This document shows positions 46,101-53,100 of a stretch of 64,000 nucleotides of DNA, one piece after another. A program made the position numbers and the translations under genes. Source of the DNA: Nectonema munidae (taxonomy: Eukaryota; Nematomorpha; Nectonematoida; Nectonematidae); contig JAUIRK010000536.1 in assembly GCA_030549495.1 (NCBI GenBank), forward strand, positions 868,001 to 932,000. Reading direction: 5' to 3'. The number at the start of each line of letters is the position of its first letter. The stretch's first letter is position 1. A model generated the notes under the pieces. The model saw only the letters and a list, made by a program, of their open reading frames with translations. It was not told the DNA's origin and searched no databases.

Positions 46101-46776
46101 CAATTCGCCTGAACGCGGAAAAAAGGGACGAAGCGAGATCGACCCCTTCCCGAAACAGTTTCCGAATTTTTCTCCTGCCAAAGGTAAAGAGTGTGTGGAG
46201 ACGGGGCAGCAAGGCTTTCAGCAAGAGGCCACAAGCATCTACCATGACTTACTCGGCTTTACCGAAGAAAGCTCCGAACAAATGCAAGGAATTTATCGAG
46301 GAGACTATTTTCAGGAATCCCTCCTCAACGATAAAGACAGCATCGAGTGTTTCCCCTTTTCCTCCAACTCTTCCAATGCACAACAACAGCAGTACACTTT
46401 CTTGAATGATGAAAGCGAACTGATAGAGAGCAGCGGAAAAGCATCGAACCGGCAACTACCCTTTGATCACTTGGAAAATACACGGGCCTTCAATGTCAAC
46501 GTCGAATTTTCATCGGCGTACGAAAGTAGCCTGCGGAGCACCATAAGTTATATTGAGAGTAATAGTGAGAGCATTTTGAATAATCCTTACCTCAAAAACA
46601 AGGCTCTAAAGAATAGCAGGTTTTGTGAACTAGCATCAACCCTCACAATGGCAGATGCCTTCAACATTTCGCCATCATCCTCTATGTCACCTCCTTGTAC
46701 GAATCAGCATTCTGGATACGCGTACAAAGCAGAAGAAAACCACGACTATTCACCACATTTTGACTTTTTACTTTGA
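25097..46776 (+). CDS. tai: p160 nuclear-receptor coactivator (NCOA / taiman-like), 3' seven exons
   Basis: Seven exons (25097-25198, 27964-28141, 29052-29360, 31298-31630, 37635-37846, 39496-40011, 45811-46776) join in phase into 871 codons plus stop. p160 proteins bridge ligand-bound nuclear receptors and CBP/p300; arthropod taiman partners the ecdysone and juvenile-hormone receptors. The evidence is the hallmark GDAFGPILLE + AIDGFMFILN (vertebrate NCOA: DALGPMMLEALDGFFFVVN), a second PAS-A block with YAICIAQRDTKR (compare SCLICVARR), and LxxLL-type boxes at residues 337-341, 377-381 and 438-442 of the visible part. The vertebrate boxes are also about 50 residues apart. The bHLH exon was not found, no PAS-B was seen, and similarity outside these blocks is low. 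Another bHLH-PAS protein is the main alternative. Confidence 0.75.
27768..27936. mobile_element. Tigger/pogo-type MITE next to a splice acceptor
   Basis: Starts CAGTGAAACCGTGAGTACC after a TA (27766-27767) and ends GAGGTTCTACGG before a TA (27937-27938). The inverse of the right end, CCGTAGAACCTCAAGTATCC, parallels the left. TA duplication and CAGT.GAACC termini fit Tigger. It holds an (AAAG)n stretch and ends 27 bp before the next exon. Confidence 0.7.
27964..28141 (+). CDS. tai: tai-like exon 2: PAS-A core
   Basis: Acceptor TTTTCTAG; donor G|GTATTT (phase 1). It encodes AIDGFMFILNHEGKIVF, MTENVCEFMSL, DYVGQSIYKIIHPSEHS: the first strands and helices of a PAS fold, closest to the NCOA/CLOCK type. 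Residues 35-93 of the visible protein. Confidence 0.85.
28227..28393. mobile_element. Short element with the same terminal 8-mer as the piggyBac at 13.3 kb
   Basis: Begins CGCCATCT after TTAA (28223-28226) and ends AGATGGCG before TCAA (28394-28397, a one-base variant of TTAA). Its terminal 8-mer is the same as that of the full piggyBac element. The inverted repeat extends into both flanks (ATAAATT / AATTTAT). Non-coding, 167 bp, so probably mobilised in trans. Confidence 0.6.
28493..28613 (-). mobile_element. TTAA MITE, family B
   Basis: Lies between TTAA at 28489-28492 and TTAA at 28614-28617. It starts CCCAGTAAGTACC and shares its interior (GCAGACGATTTATATTCAAA, AAGATGAAATTAC) with the copy at 33948-34068 in reverse orientation. 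It touches the family A copy that follows, sharing one TTAA. Confidence 0.75.
28618..28735 (-). mobile_element. TTAA MITE, family A
   Basis: Between TTAA 28614-28617 and TTAA 28736-28739. Its ends CCCGTTAACGCCC and (inverse) CCCGTTAACGACC are inverted repeats. It is the reverse-orientation counterpart of the copies at 1694 and 34073. Confidence 0.8.
28825..28952 (-). mobile_element. TTAA MITE, family A, second intronic copy
   Basis: Runs from GGTTATCGACCACAGTCGAC to GGTCGTTAACGG, followed by TTAA at 28953-28956. The left TTAA is no longer readable. Only 90 bp separate it from the preceding copy. Confidence 0.75.
29052..29360 (+). CDS. tai: tai-like exon 3: rest of PAS-A
   Basis: Acceptor GGACAG, donor GTAAGC; phase 1 at both sides. 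An Asp codon forms across the junction with exon 2. It encodes TSARSSLHCKFLSSN and NYISIVITVSAM, which align in position with the HTFNCRML...YETMQCFAVSQ part of vertebrate p160 proteins. The linker between is Ser/Pro/Glu-rich. Confidence 0.75.
29457..30017. mobile_element. hAT-like MITE with poly-C arm
   Basis: Left end CAGAGGCGTAGCCAG; right end, read inward, ACTGACGTAGCTAGG. The flanks AACAAAAC and GGCAAAAC agree at six of eight bases. A 16-C run lies near the right end. A family B TTAA MITE is nested at 29732-29861. Confidence 0.6.
29732..29861 (+). mobile_element. TTAA MITE, family B, diverged and nested
   Basis: Begins CCCATTCACGACCAATGTTC after TTAA (29728-29731) and ends AAAGGGG before TTAA (29862-29865). 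The left 30 bp match the copy at 33948 closely; the rest has drifted. Confidence 0.65.
31298..31630 (+). CDS. tai: tai-like exon 4: last PAS-A strand and linker
   Basis: Acceptor CTTTACAAG and donor GTATTA fit the phases of both neighbours. Nearer upstream AGs give immediate stops or the wrong phase, so this acceptor is preferred although its pyrimidine tract is weak. It encodes FPFVDNERYAICIAQRD, matching the CLICVARR strand, then an acidic Ser/Gln-rich linker without a recognisable PAS-B. Confidence 0.6.
31631..33768. other. Intron sequence without a recognised feature
   Basis: Holds an (ATT)n microsatellite near 31960-31983 and a hAT-like GAGCGGATCC patch near 32353 without a clear partner. 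No PAS-B coding frame was seen on the plus strand. Confidence 0.45.
33948..34068 (+). mobile_element. TTAA MITE, family B
   Basis: Between TTAA 33944-33947 and TTAA 34069-34072. Starts CCCATTTACGGCCAATG. Best-preserved family B copy; abuts a family A copy through a shared TTAA. Confidence 0.78.
34073..34177 (+). mobile_element. TTAA MITE, family A, right end cut
   Basis: Starts CCCGTTAACGACCAG after TTAA 34069-34072 and follows family A to GTCGACTATAG. The last ~25 bp and the right TTAA are missing. Confidence 0.75.
35083..35161. repeat. Inverted repeat, 23-bp arms
   Basis: GACCGGTTTCAAAGTATAAA (35083 onward) and its inverse, ending GAAACCGGTC at 35161, pair over 23 bp with one mismatch and a 33-bp loop. 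Weaker outer arms (GGAAAGAAT / ATTCTTTCC) extend it to about 35048-35180. Could be a small MITE or hairpin. Confidence 0.7.
35668..35953. repeat. Identical 133-bp direct duplication
   Basis: 35668-35800 and 35821-35953 are identical from GCTTCAGGGATCC to ATTTTAGAG, separated by 20 bp. No mismatch was seen, so the duplication is recent or an assembly effect. Confidence 0.9.
37635..37846 (+). CDS. tai: tai-like exon 5: LEEIL motif
   Basis: Acceptor CATTTGTAG, donor AAG|GTAATG. It encodes NLLEEILKAQDIPNLVYCDS followed by an acidic and Lys-rich stretch. LEEIL resembles both an LxxLL-type receptor box and the LEEILDDLQNSQLPQLF activation helix of NCOA2. The exon ends in SNLLK, whose continuation in exon 6 makes an LxxLL motif. 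Confidence 0.75.
37847..39495. other. Intron with a SINE and a hAT remnant
   Basis: A G-run at 38447-38461 followed by CCTCTGAATCCGCCATTGAC resembles the right end of a poly-G/C hAT MITE; its left end was not found. The SINE at 38986-39125 is listed separately. Confidence 0.45.
38986..39125 (+). repeat. tRNA-derived SINE copy 1
   Basis: Contains the pol III B box GGTTCGATCCC (39028-39038) preceded by GGTTAGGTGTACTGGATTTC, and a shared tail CTTCTCGATGAAAACATCC. Four more copies lie at 53331, 59941, 60930 and 62644. Confidence 0.75.
39496..40011 (+). CDS. tai: tai-like exon 6: receptor boxes
   Basis: Acceptor CATTATTAG; donor CCA|GTAAGT. It starts NLLNTKEAQ, which completes the LKNLL box begun in exon 5, and then carries KKYKILSSLLYENQ, close in style to the vertebrate NR2 box HKILHRLL. 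Downstream are Lys-rich, Gln-rich (QQQQ) and His/Ser-rich segments. Both flanking introns are phase 0. Confidence 0.8.
40012..40721. other. Intron sequence without a recognised feature
   Basis: No repeat or exon was recognised up to the hAT target site at 40722. Confidence 0.4.
40730..42028. mobile_element. hAT element, 1.3 kb, with nested hAT
   Basis: Starts CAGTGATGGCGAACATTTTA and ends CCCATCACTG, whose inverse CAGTGATGGGGAACATATGG matches the left end. The flanks TTCTAGGC (40722-40729) and TTATAGGC (42029-42036) agree at seven of eight bases. No intact transposase. A second hAT lies inside at 41181-41711. Confidence 0.8.
41181..41711. mobile_element. Nested hAT MITE
   Basis: Left end CAGGGGTGGGAAAACTTTTT; right end CGCAGTTTGCCCACC, the inverse of GGTGGGCAAACTGCG. 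The flanks GTTTACAC and CTTTACGC agree at six of eight. The right terminus has lost its outermost bases. Inserted into the larger hAT. Confidence 0.6.
42096..43988. mobile_element. Composite hAT, 1.9 kb, perfect ends and TSD
   Basis: CAGCGTTTTTCAAAC at 42096 and its perfect 15-bp inverse at 43974-43988 are flanked by identical TTCTAGAC copies (42088-42095 and 43989-43996). Inside, 42096-42400 and 43734-43988 are two same-direction copies of one ~300-bp MITE sequence (both contain AAAATGGGTCGTGACAAA, ATTATGGGTCGCGATGCAAA and AAAAAAAGTTTGAAAAA). Between them lies 1.3 kb of unrelated DNA with an unrecognised 89-codon minus frame (43142-42873). Confidence 0.75.
44030..44763 (+). pseudogene. Fragment of an unclassified repeated protein family, copy 1
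   Basis: Broken pieces in several frames include KYHEHNWIICVNLKMFTFLL, DDPKIYTLVKDAKFV and KKMMANYCSTIKRYEHD. These resemble the central and C-terminal parts of the protein family seen more fully at 55.57-56.77 kb (NLKVVGxLLGLQ ... DGPQIRxLxxD ... MMADYCW). I recognise the family as recurrent in animal genomes but cannot assign it to a transposon class. Decayed, several breaks. Confidence 0.55.
44764..45810. other. Intron sequence without a recognised feature
   Basis: AT-rich; small ORFs only. It ends in the T-rich acceptor TTTTTCGTTTTTAG of the last coactivator exon. Confidence 0.45.
45811..46776 (+). CDS. tai: tai-like exon 7: C-terminal domain and stop
   Basis: Joined in phase 0 to exon 6 (RSTP + QTIETSF). 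It encodes 321 residues, rich in Ser, Asn, Pro and Glu, with QQQQ, YHDLLGFTEE and FQESLLND segments, and ends YSPHFDFLL. No folded domain is recognised; disordered C-termini are usual for p160 proteins and carry the second activation domain. The exon is much less AT-biased than the introns, which supports coding. Confidence 0.75.
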   Translation, partial: QTIETSFKPPNPSGINESYCKKKIFSNIKKRSKKSSSAMLNCSQNTLPNTDKTMLNEVMRTTNAEEVMMLHSPIPHVDINKPCIDTIPSKTAKITHFNSPERGKKGRSEIDPFPKQFPNFSPAKGKECVETGQQGFQQEATSIYHDLLGFTEESSEQMQGIYRGDYFQESLLNDKDSIECFPFSSNSSNAQQQQYTFLNDESELIESSGKASNRQLPFDHLENTRAFNVNVEFSSAYESSLRSTISYIESNSESILNNPYLKNKALKNSRFCELASTLTMADAFNISPSSSMSPPCTNQHSGYAYKAEENHDYSPHFDFLL

Positions 46777-46825
46777 GCATTAAAACTAGTGCGAGTATGT
46801 TTGACAAAAAAATTGAAAATGGCTA

Positions 46826-46831
46826 AATAAA
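46826..46831 (+). terminator. tai: Polyadenylation signal of the tai-like gene
   Basis: AATAAA 50 bp after the stop codon, the right place for the 3' end of this gene. Confidence 0.6.
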
Positions 46832-48262
46832 TTCGTTTAAAAAGGCGTTTATTTTTTGTTTCAAAATTTTTTAACAAAGGTAAATAATCTTTGACGTGGG
46901 AATGCAATATTTTCTTACTTTTTAAATTCTAACTTTTCATCACATAGTTCATAACTGTTGAATATAAATTTGATCTACAAAAATTTTACTAAAAAAAAAA
47001 GGTTTTCCGTTAAGAGCAAACTTTTTTTGCAGCGATTAGCTTCGAGCAAAAATTTATGGCTGAATTTTATTCACGTGGAGCCATTCTACTTGTTTTCACT
47101 ATTCTTACATGTAACAGTCTTTGAAGATCCTTTTTTAGACTCTGCATAGTGGAATAATTGCATAAGGCAAGCTTTATGAAGTAAGATTTCGCGTCTAATT
47201 CGAACTAATTTTGAGTCACAAAATCATACAATATTTAAACTAAGTTAACTTTATCTTCGTGCATGGAAGCGCTTCTACTTGTAACTTTTAAGTTTTTTCC
47301 CTTTGAGGAAGTTTATTTTATAACTAATACTTTTTAAGTACTACTAATTGAAGAAGAGAAGAATGTATCCTAAATTAAATGAGGCTAGATAAGAAGAATA
47401 CATTACATTTTTAAATTTTATCCTTATAAATACGTGCAATATCTTTTTATTGTAGCTACGATTTAGTATTGTTTTTTACACAAAATGATCTAACTTACTT
47501 AGAACATATAATTATATAATATTAAAGTTCTGTAAAAAATGAAAAATATATTTTTCTCAAATTCAACATTTATCAATTTAGTTTTTCTTGGAAAAATAGT
47601 AAAAATGACTTTTTATAATTTTTTCGCAATTTATTTTATAGATACTCATGTTCAAAAGTTGAAAATGTTTCTATCAAGTTTTTTTTATAAAGAATTACAT
47701 AATTCACGCCAGAAAATTATTTTTTATTTCTGCAAAAACTAACAATTGATTATTTCACACGAAAATAGACACTTCTTTTTGTACTTGAAAGTTATATTTC
47801 AATCAAGTGTTGTCTTCTCCAAGGATATTCCTGTTTCCTCAAACAAAAAAGAGGTGAAAATTAAGTACAAGAATTAGTTATTGTTATATTTTATAAAACT
47901 TGAATAATCAATATTTTAGTTTTCGAAATTTAGCAAAAAAATATGATATTGATTATATGTGTGTCTCCTAATGGTGTCTGTTGTAAATCTGTGAGCATGA
48001 TATGCTGTTGTAGTGAAAAGCATGTGACTGAGTAACGCTCCCGATGAAATGCAGAGCGTTGAGAAATTCTTGTAAAGATTGCTGAATAAGTGAGAGGCAT
48101 GGTTTAATTATTAGCACTCTCTGGAGTGTCACTATGTTTTGTTGTATAGGGTGCTCTCAGGGAGATCATTTCTTCCTTTGGCCTGCAGAAAAAACTGCAG
48201 AGCATTTCAAATTCATCACATTGATTAACACAGACAGATACTGTGAAGCGATTTTTGACTTT
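46832..48262. other. Intergenic, no feature recognised
   Basis: AT-rich with small chance ORFs. A PstI-like palindromic patch (CTGCAGAAAAAACTGCAG) sits at 48183-48200. Confidence 0.4.
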
Positions 48263-48571
48263 TTACACCAATACACGCTCATGGTATCCACTAACAATTT
48301 CTACAACTTTTGTTTTCCAGTCAGATACAATATCTTTGCTTACACAACGTGCACCAATTAAAATAGAACGACGTTGCTTGAATCGAATTAGCCAACCACA
48401 TGAAGCTTTGAAGTCTGAGTTGTAAAGCAATTGTTCTTGTATCATAAGTTCTGAAATCGAAATATTCATGCCAAATGACTTTTGAAACCAATTCCATGTT
48501 GCAGCATCTAGATCTTCAAACATCGATGAAGTATCAAGTCTTTTTCTTTTATTCATGGGAATCATCATCAA
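48263..48571 (-). mobile_element. Tigger/pogo transposase N-terminal fragment
   Basis: A 102-codon minus frame reads KRKRLDTSSMFEDLDAATW, NWFQKSFGMN, LMIQEQLLYN and DFKASCGWLIRFKQRR. This is the CENP-B type helix-turn-helix of Tigger proteins (LDEAL..WF ... DFKAS.GWL.RFK.RH). The catalytic domain is absent. Not an intact element; the fragment at 6.2 kb is from the other end of the same protein type. Confidence 0.75.
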
Positions 48572-49707
48572 AGTGCGGTATCCATTTGGACGTGGGCAAC
48601 CATGGAGCGCCAGAATTTGTTTTCTAGTTTACCATGGTTATTCTTGGATATTACGTGGTGAGGTCCCCAGTTCTCTTCCACGCAGTAATTGTAGGCTATG
48701 AACCTAGCCTTTGTCGAATTTCACTAACTACAAGGCAGCACTAACTACGCTTATTTGAAGGCGGACTTACTTGCCTTGTCACGACAACGTCATGAACATG
48801 GAGCATTTTAACTTGTAGAAAGGAGTCACCCAATCTACTACCGTCTCGTTATGTCGTGGCTGTTTGTTCGGGGCTGCTTATTCAAGCTAAGCTTGCTTAT
48901 GTCGCAGCTAACCACCATATTTGATGGACATGCCCGCTCTATAGCTGTTCCAGCTCAGCCGAGTATTCACGGGAATACTTCTTACAAATGCATTCAAATA
49001 GTCGTATCGCTCTTCAAAGTCAATTGTACTCGAGTTTTACCGATATTAAATTGTCTAAAAATGTAAAATTATTCAGGTAATAAACAAAAATTTAACAGAT
49101 TGGAAAGTTTCATCTTCGCTCTCACTTCCTTCGCCTCCTTTTTTCGAGTCTATAATAGCTATAATCTTTCCTCATAAGTTGCTTTTTCATAAATTCATCG
49201 ATAAAAAATTTGATAGAAACATTTAAAAGGTCTTAAGTAAACCGGAAAAAGTCTACTTTTAATATCATTTAAAATGCATGACACTCTTTCGCTTTTCCCC
49301 TGCAACGTTCTAACCGCAAAGAGATAACCGAATTCTTTCAAAGCATTTCGCAATTATGTGTTTTGAAGTAAATAATAATTAGCAAAATAATCTAAAAAAC
49401 AAAAAATGTCTTTTCTTACGTCAACGAGAATAAGTTTGTGAGCAACATAAAATAGTAAATGAGCACATAAAAATAGTTTTCAGTTAAAAATAACTTTTTC
49501 TCCTAAAAATGTCTTCGTTATAATGGAATTTTTTTACAACTGCCGTTTTAAAAAAATTGACTTTAGTTTTGAGGAATCTGACAAAATTAAAGTTTTAAGG
49601 AGTCACTATAACGCAAAACTTAGTTTTTCCATCAAAACACACACGTTTCTTATGAACGCGTGTATTAAATCTGCGTGAGCATAAATAAAAATTGAATGAT
49701 AAAAATC
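48572..49707. other. Intergenic, no feature recognised
   Basis: 48650-49030 is somewhat GC-richer but shows no frame or repeat I can name. The rest is AT-rich. Confidence 0.4.
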
Positions 49708-49713
49708 TTTATT
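49708..49713 (-). terminator. PSME3: Polyadenylation signal of PSME3
   Basis: AATAAA on the minus strand about 145 bp after the PSME3 stop codon. Confidence 0.55.
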
Positions 49714-49856
49714 TAAGGAGGAGGATAAGATTTGAGGAAATCGGGGTAGAATGTTTTAAGTGTTTTGTTACTTTAGGTGCCAAAAAAGGACACAACTAGA
49801 ATGGGAATCTCGATATCAAGAAAGGAGATTTCGATGCGTATACGACTGATGAGGGG

Positions 49857-50147
49857 TTAGTAGAGAGAGTTATGATTGCTGGTACGAGGCTTCTTGATCT
49901 TTTCCATGTTCTTGAGGATAGTGTCGTGCAGGTTTGCGTAGTTGTTGCGGATTTCCTTGCAAATGAGTTTAATGGTTATCAGCTGTTTCTCATCTGTTTC
50001 CACGATGGCGCGCTTGTAGTCTTCGATGAAGGGATACTTCGAAAGCTTAGAAATGATTTTGCCGCGCGTAACGAAGTACGCCGAAACTTGGTCTAGGTAG
50101 GTCGCTGCTTCAGTCTCCACTTGTCGCACTTCTGCCAGAGTATCTTC
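49857..50147 (-). CDS. PSME3: PSME3 last exon
   Basis: Acceptor GTTTAG, then EDTLAEVRQVETEAATYLDQ and on to KKPRTSNHNSLY and the stop; 96 residues. It contains the C-terminal helices that pack the heptamer and the tail that docks in the 20S pockets. Confidence 0.93.
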   Translation of the reverse strand, partial: EDTLAEVRQVETEAATYLDQVSAYFVTRGKIISKLSKYPFIEDYKRAIVETDEKQLITIKLICKEIRNNYANLHDTILKNMEKIKKPRTSNHNSLY

Positions 50148-53100
50148 CTAAACATGTGTTCCGTCATTTAAATTCGTTTCAAACGTACAGAAAATTCTTT
50201 ACTCCATGAATACCTCAGTTTTTATTTTCGCAGAAATGCACATATTTTTTTCTAATCCTTGAAATGCGCTACATCCTCACACATTGCACTACTCAAATTC
50301 CTTTCATTTGAATAAGTAACCACGTTTTATGAGGTTATGCGCTTTTTTTGGCGCGCAAACAACATTTAGAACGTCCTTCAAAGCAATGCTCTCCTAAAAA
50401 ATAAAGCAACACTTCCCCAAACAAGTCAGGGGTGAGCAACCATTTTGAGCAGCGACCGCATTGAAGTCCACCAAGGATTTTGCGGGTCGCAATAAATTCG
50501 ACTCTTTAAAGAAATTAGCAGATACATGTCTTATTCAAAATTTTCAATGTTTTTGAACAAATTATTGAAAACCGCACACCCCTGTTCCAGAACAATTGGG
50601 CGTACGAGTTAATCCACAAAGTATATTGACAAAACTAACGAATTAAGCATTAACCAACTAAATAACTGCTTATCGCACTACCCAAAGTCAAGGTCAATCT
50701 TTGATGCTTGAATACAGCATTAAAGATGTGTGCCTAACTTGAAAATGAAGTTACCATTGAAAAGCTGGCAAATTTTAATTTAAAAGTTCGGGTGATATCA
50801 ACCTCAATTTCGGATAATTTCGTCACCTTTATAAGATTTCACATTTCAAATAAGGTTGGTATGCAAATTTTCAATGAATTAAAATTTTTCTAACAAATAT
50901 AAAAATACAAAACATCATAATATGTACTTTATATCTTTTTATAATATGTATTACAAAACAGGCAAACAAATTAAGCAAAAAAAATTTTTCCGACATTTTG
51001 TCCCAACACCCCGCAACTTCCCTAAAATATATAAATTTTCTTATAGTTAAAGCTGCCTTAGAAACATCATTACATGTCTAGTATGTAAAGGTCACTGAGC
51101 GAATCAGTTTGCATGACGAATGATAAACACAGTAGATATAAATTGGTAAATTCTTATATTCCAGTGAGGCTTTGTACACGCTTAAAGCAGTGGCATATAA
51201 GCAAATATTAGGACTGGCTCAAATACATTTATATTAATATTCTAGGATTCAGAGAAACACATATTTTTTTATTGACATGTAGGGTTAAAAATTTTCCTGA
51301 TGAGCAATGTGTGTACATGTGTTTGGATCGTTGAGGATGTAAAATTGCTCCAGTTGTGAGGCTAGCTCTGTTCCTCTTGGCGGCGTGTTTGTTGAGTGAA
51401 CCAATCTGTGTGTTTGGCATTAAAGTCTCCTGCCAGAAGTACGTTTGGGAGAGTATTTAGTGCATGTAGTTTGATATTAACGCAGGCGAGTATTCAGGTG
51501 GAATGTAAGTGTTGATTATAGTTGTTTGTTTGTTATGTCCTGTTTTGATGTTGAAGGCTTGTAGTTCAGTGTATTTATCAACTTGTGTAGTCGTTCTGAT
51601 GTAGTGTGTTTTTTCTGTGCACGAAATATTGTGAGGTGTGTATGTAATGAGGCCAAAACCTTCACCATGTTGTCTGTTTTGTCTTACCGCAGTGTAATTG
51701 GGGATGGTTGGAGTTTTGTCTGTGTGTTTTAGTTTTGTTTCGTGTATGATAACGATGTGTATTTTATAATTGTGTAAAAAGAATTTTTGTTCTATGTGCT
51801 TTTCTTTGATGCCATCGATGTTCATTTGGAGAAAGTTTATGTTGTAGCGATTGTTTTTTACTACGCTTGTTTGTTCTGAACATGGTATGTTTGATGATTG
51901 TGTACAAGAAGGTGTGTTTGATGGTAGTGCACTGAAACAAGAATATGTTGAGGTGTTTGATGGAGAAGATAGTGTTTGAGTGGAAGTAAGTGGGTGTATG
52001 TGAAGGGCTGAACAGTAAGAAGTTGTTTGTGAGGGCGAGTTTAGTGGTATTGCTTGATTTGTGTTAAATTGATTGGAAGTGAAGGATTGCGCTGCTTGTT
52101 CTTGGGATTTGTTGCTATTCTTGCATAAGAGGCACGTCCACTGTGATGTGTAGTTCTTAAGTTTCTTAAGTGATGTGCACTTTAGGTGTACCCATCCAAA
52201 ACATAAATTGCATCGTACTGATCCACTATTTGTGCGGGATGATATTACTTGTATGTTGCATTTTGAGCAGGTATATAGGCCTCGATAAGTTTCAATGTCC
52301 CCAGCTAGGAGTAGTTGAAGGAATACAGATGCTGGGATAATGCATTCCTTTAGGAAAAAAAATGGTTGGCAGACACCAGTAGCGTGGCGCGGTACCCTGA
52401 AAAGACGCAATGTAGCTCTTCCATCGTCTTTCGAGTTGAGTTGAAATTGAGGATGTTTGGATCTGGTAGTGACTTTGTGTGTCTTCTCCAGATGTTGGTC
52501 CACCACAAAGAGGCATCCACATCGGACCATGAATTTTTCCAGTATATTTATATGTTATACGACTAAATTCATTAATGCTTGCAAAAGCTTGACCAATACC
52601 AAGAAAATTCAAATTATTTTTGTATGGCTAAGGTAATTCATATCGGAAAATTTGTACCCAGACAACTCAAAATAATTTTATTTATTATTTTCTGGTATGT
52701 CCAATTAATCAGTGATATATCCGGAGAGGGGACACGTTTTGTCTGCCCGTATTAGGTCTATTTTTTAAATATTTTTTCAACGGGCCTGTACCCGCTTTTG
52801 TTCTTTGTAAGGGCCAATAACTTCTCAACATTTTTTGATTTTTTTTTGTTGAGAATTTGTATGATTTCTCATTTTTATATTGTCATTGAGCTTAATCCGC
52901 GTCGTTATAAAGCGTATATGAATGGACCACAGCTTGTGATAGCTTGCAAATTGAAAAAAAAGCTCGTAAGCAAACTACTATTTTTATACATTGAATTTTC
53001 ATGGCGTTAGATTAAAAGAAAAATTATATTGTTTATAGAGCTGTTTAAAATAAAATATCAAAGTCCCTCTCACTAAAATAGTTTTATGAATACGCTACTA

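Noticed and set aside
45807-46455. Minus-strand ORFs of up to 124 codons opposite the last coactivator exon
   Set aside because: Shadows of a real plus-strand exon; Cys/Phe-rich with no motif.
52366-52566. Plus-strand ORF in the LINE region
   Set aside because: Shadow of the LINE N-terminal frame on the minus strand.
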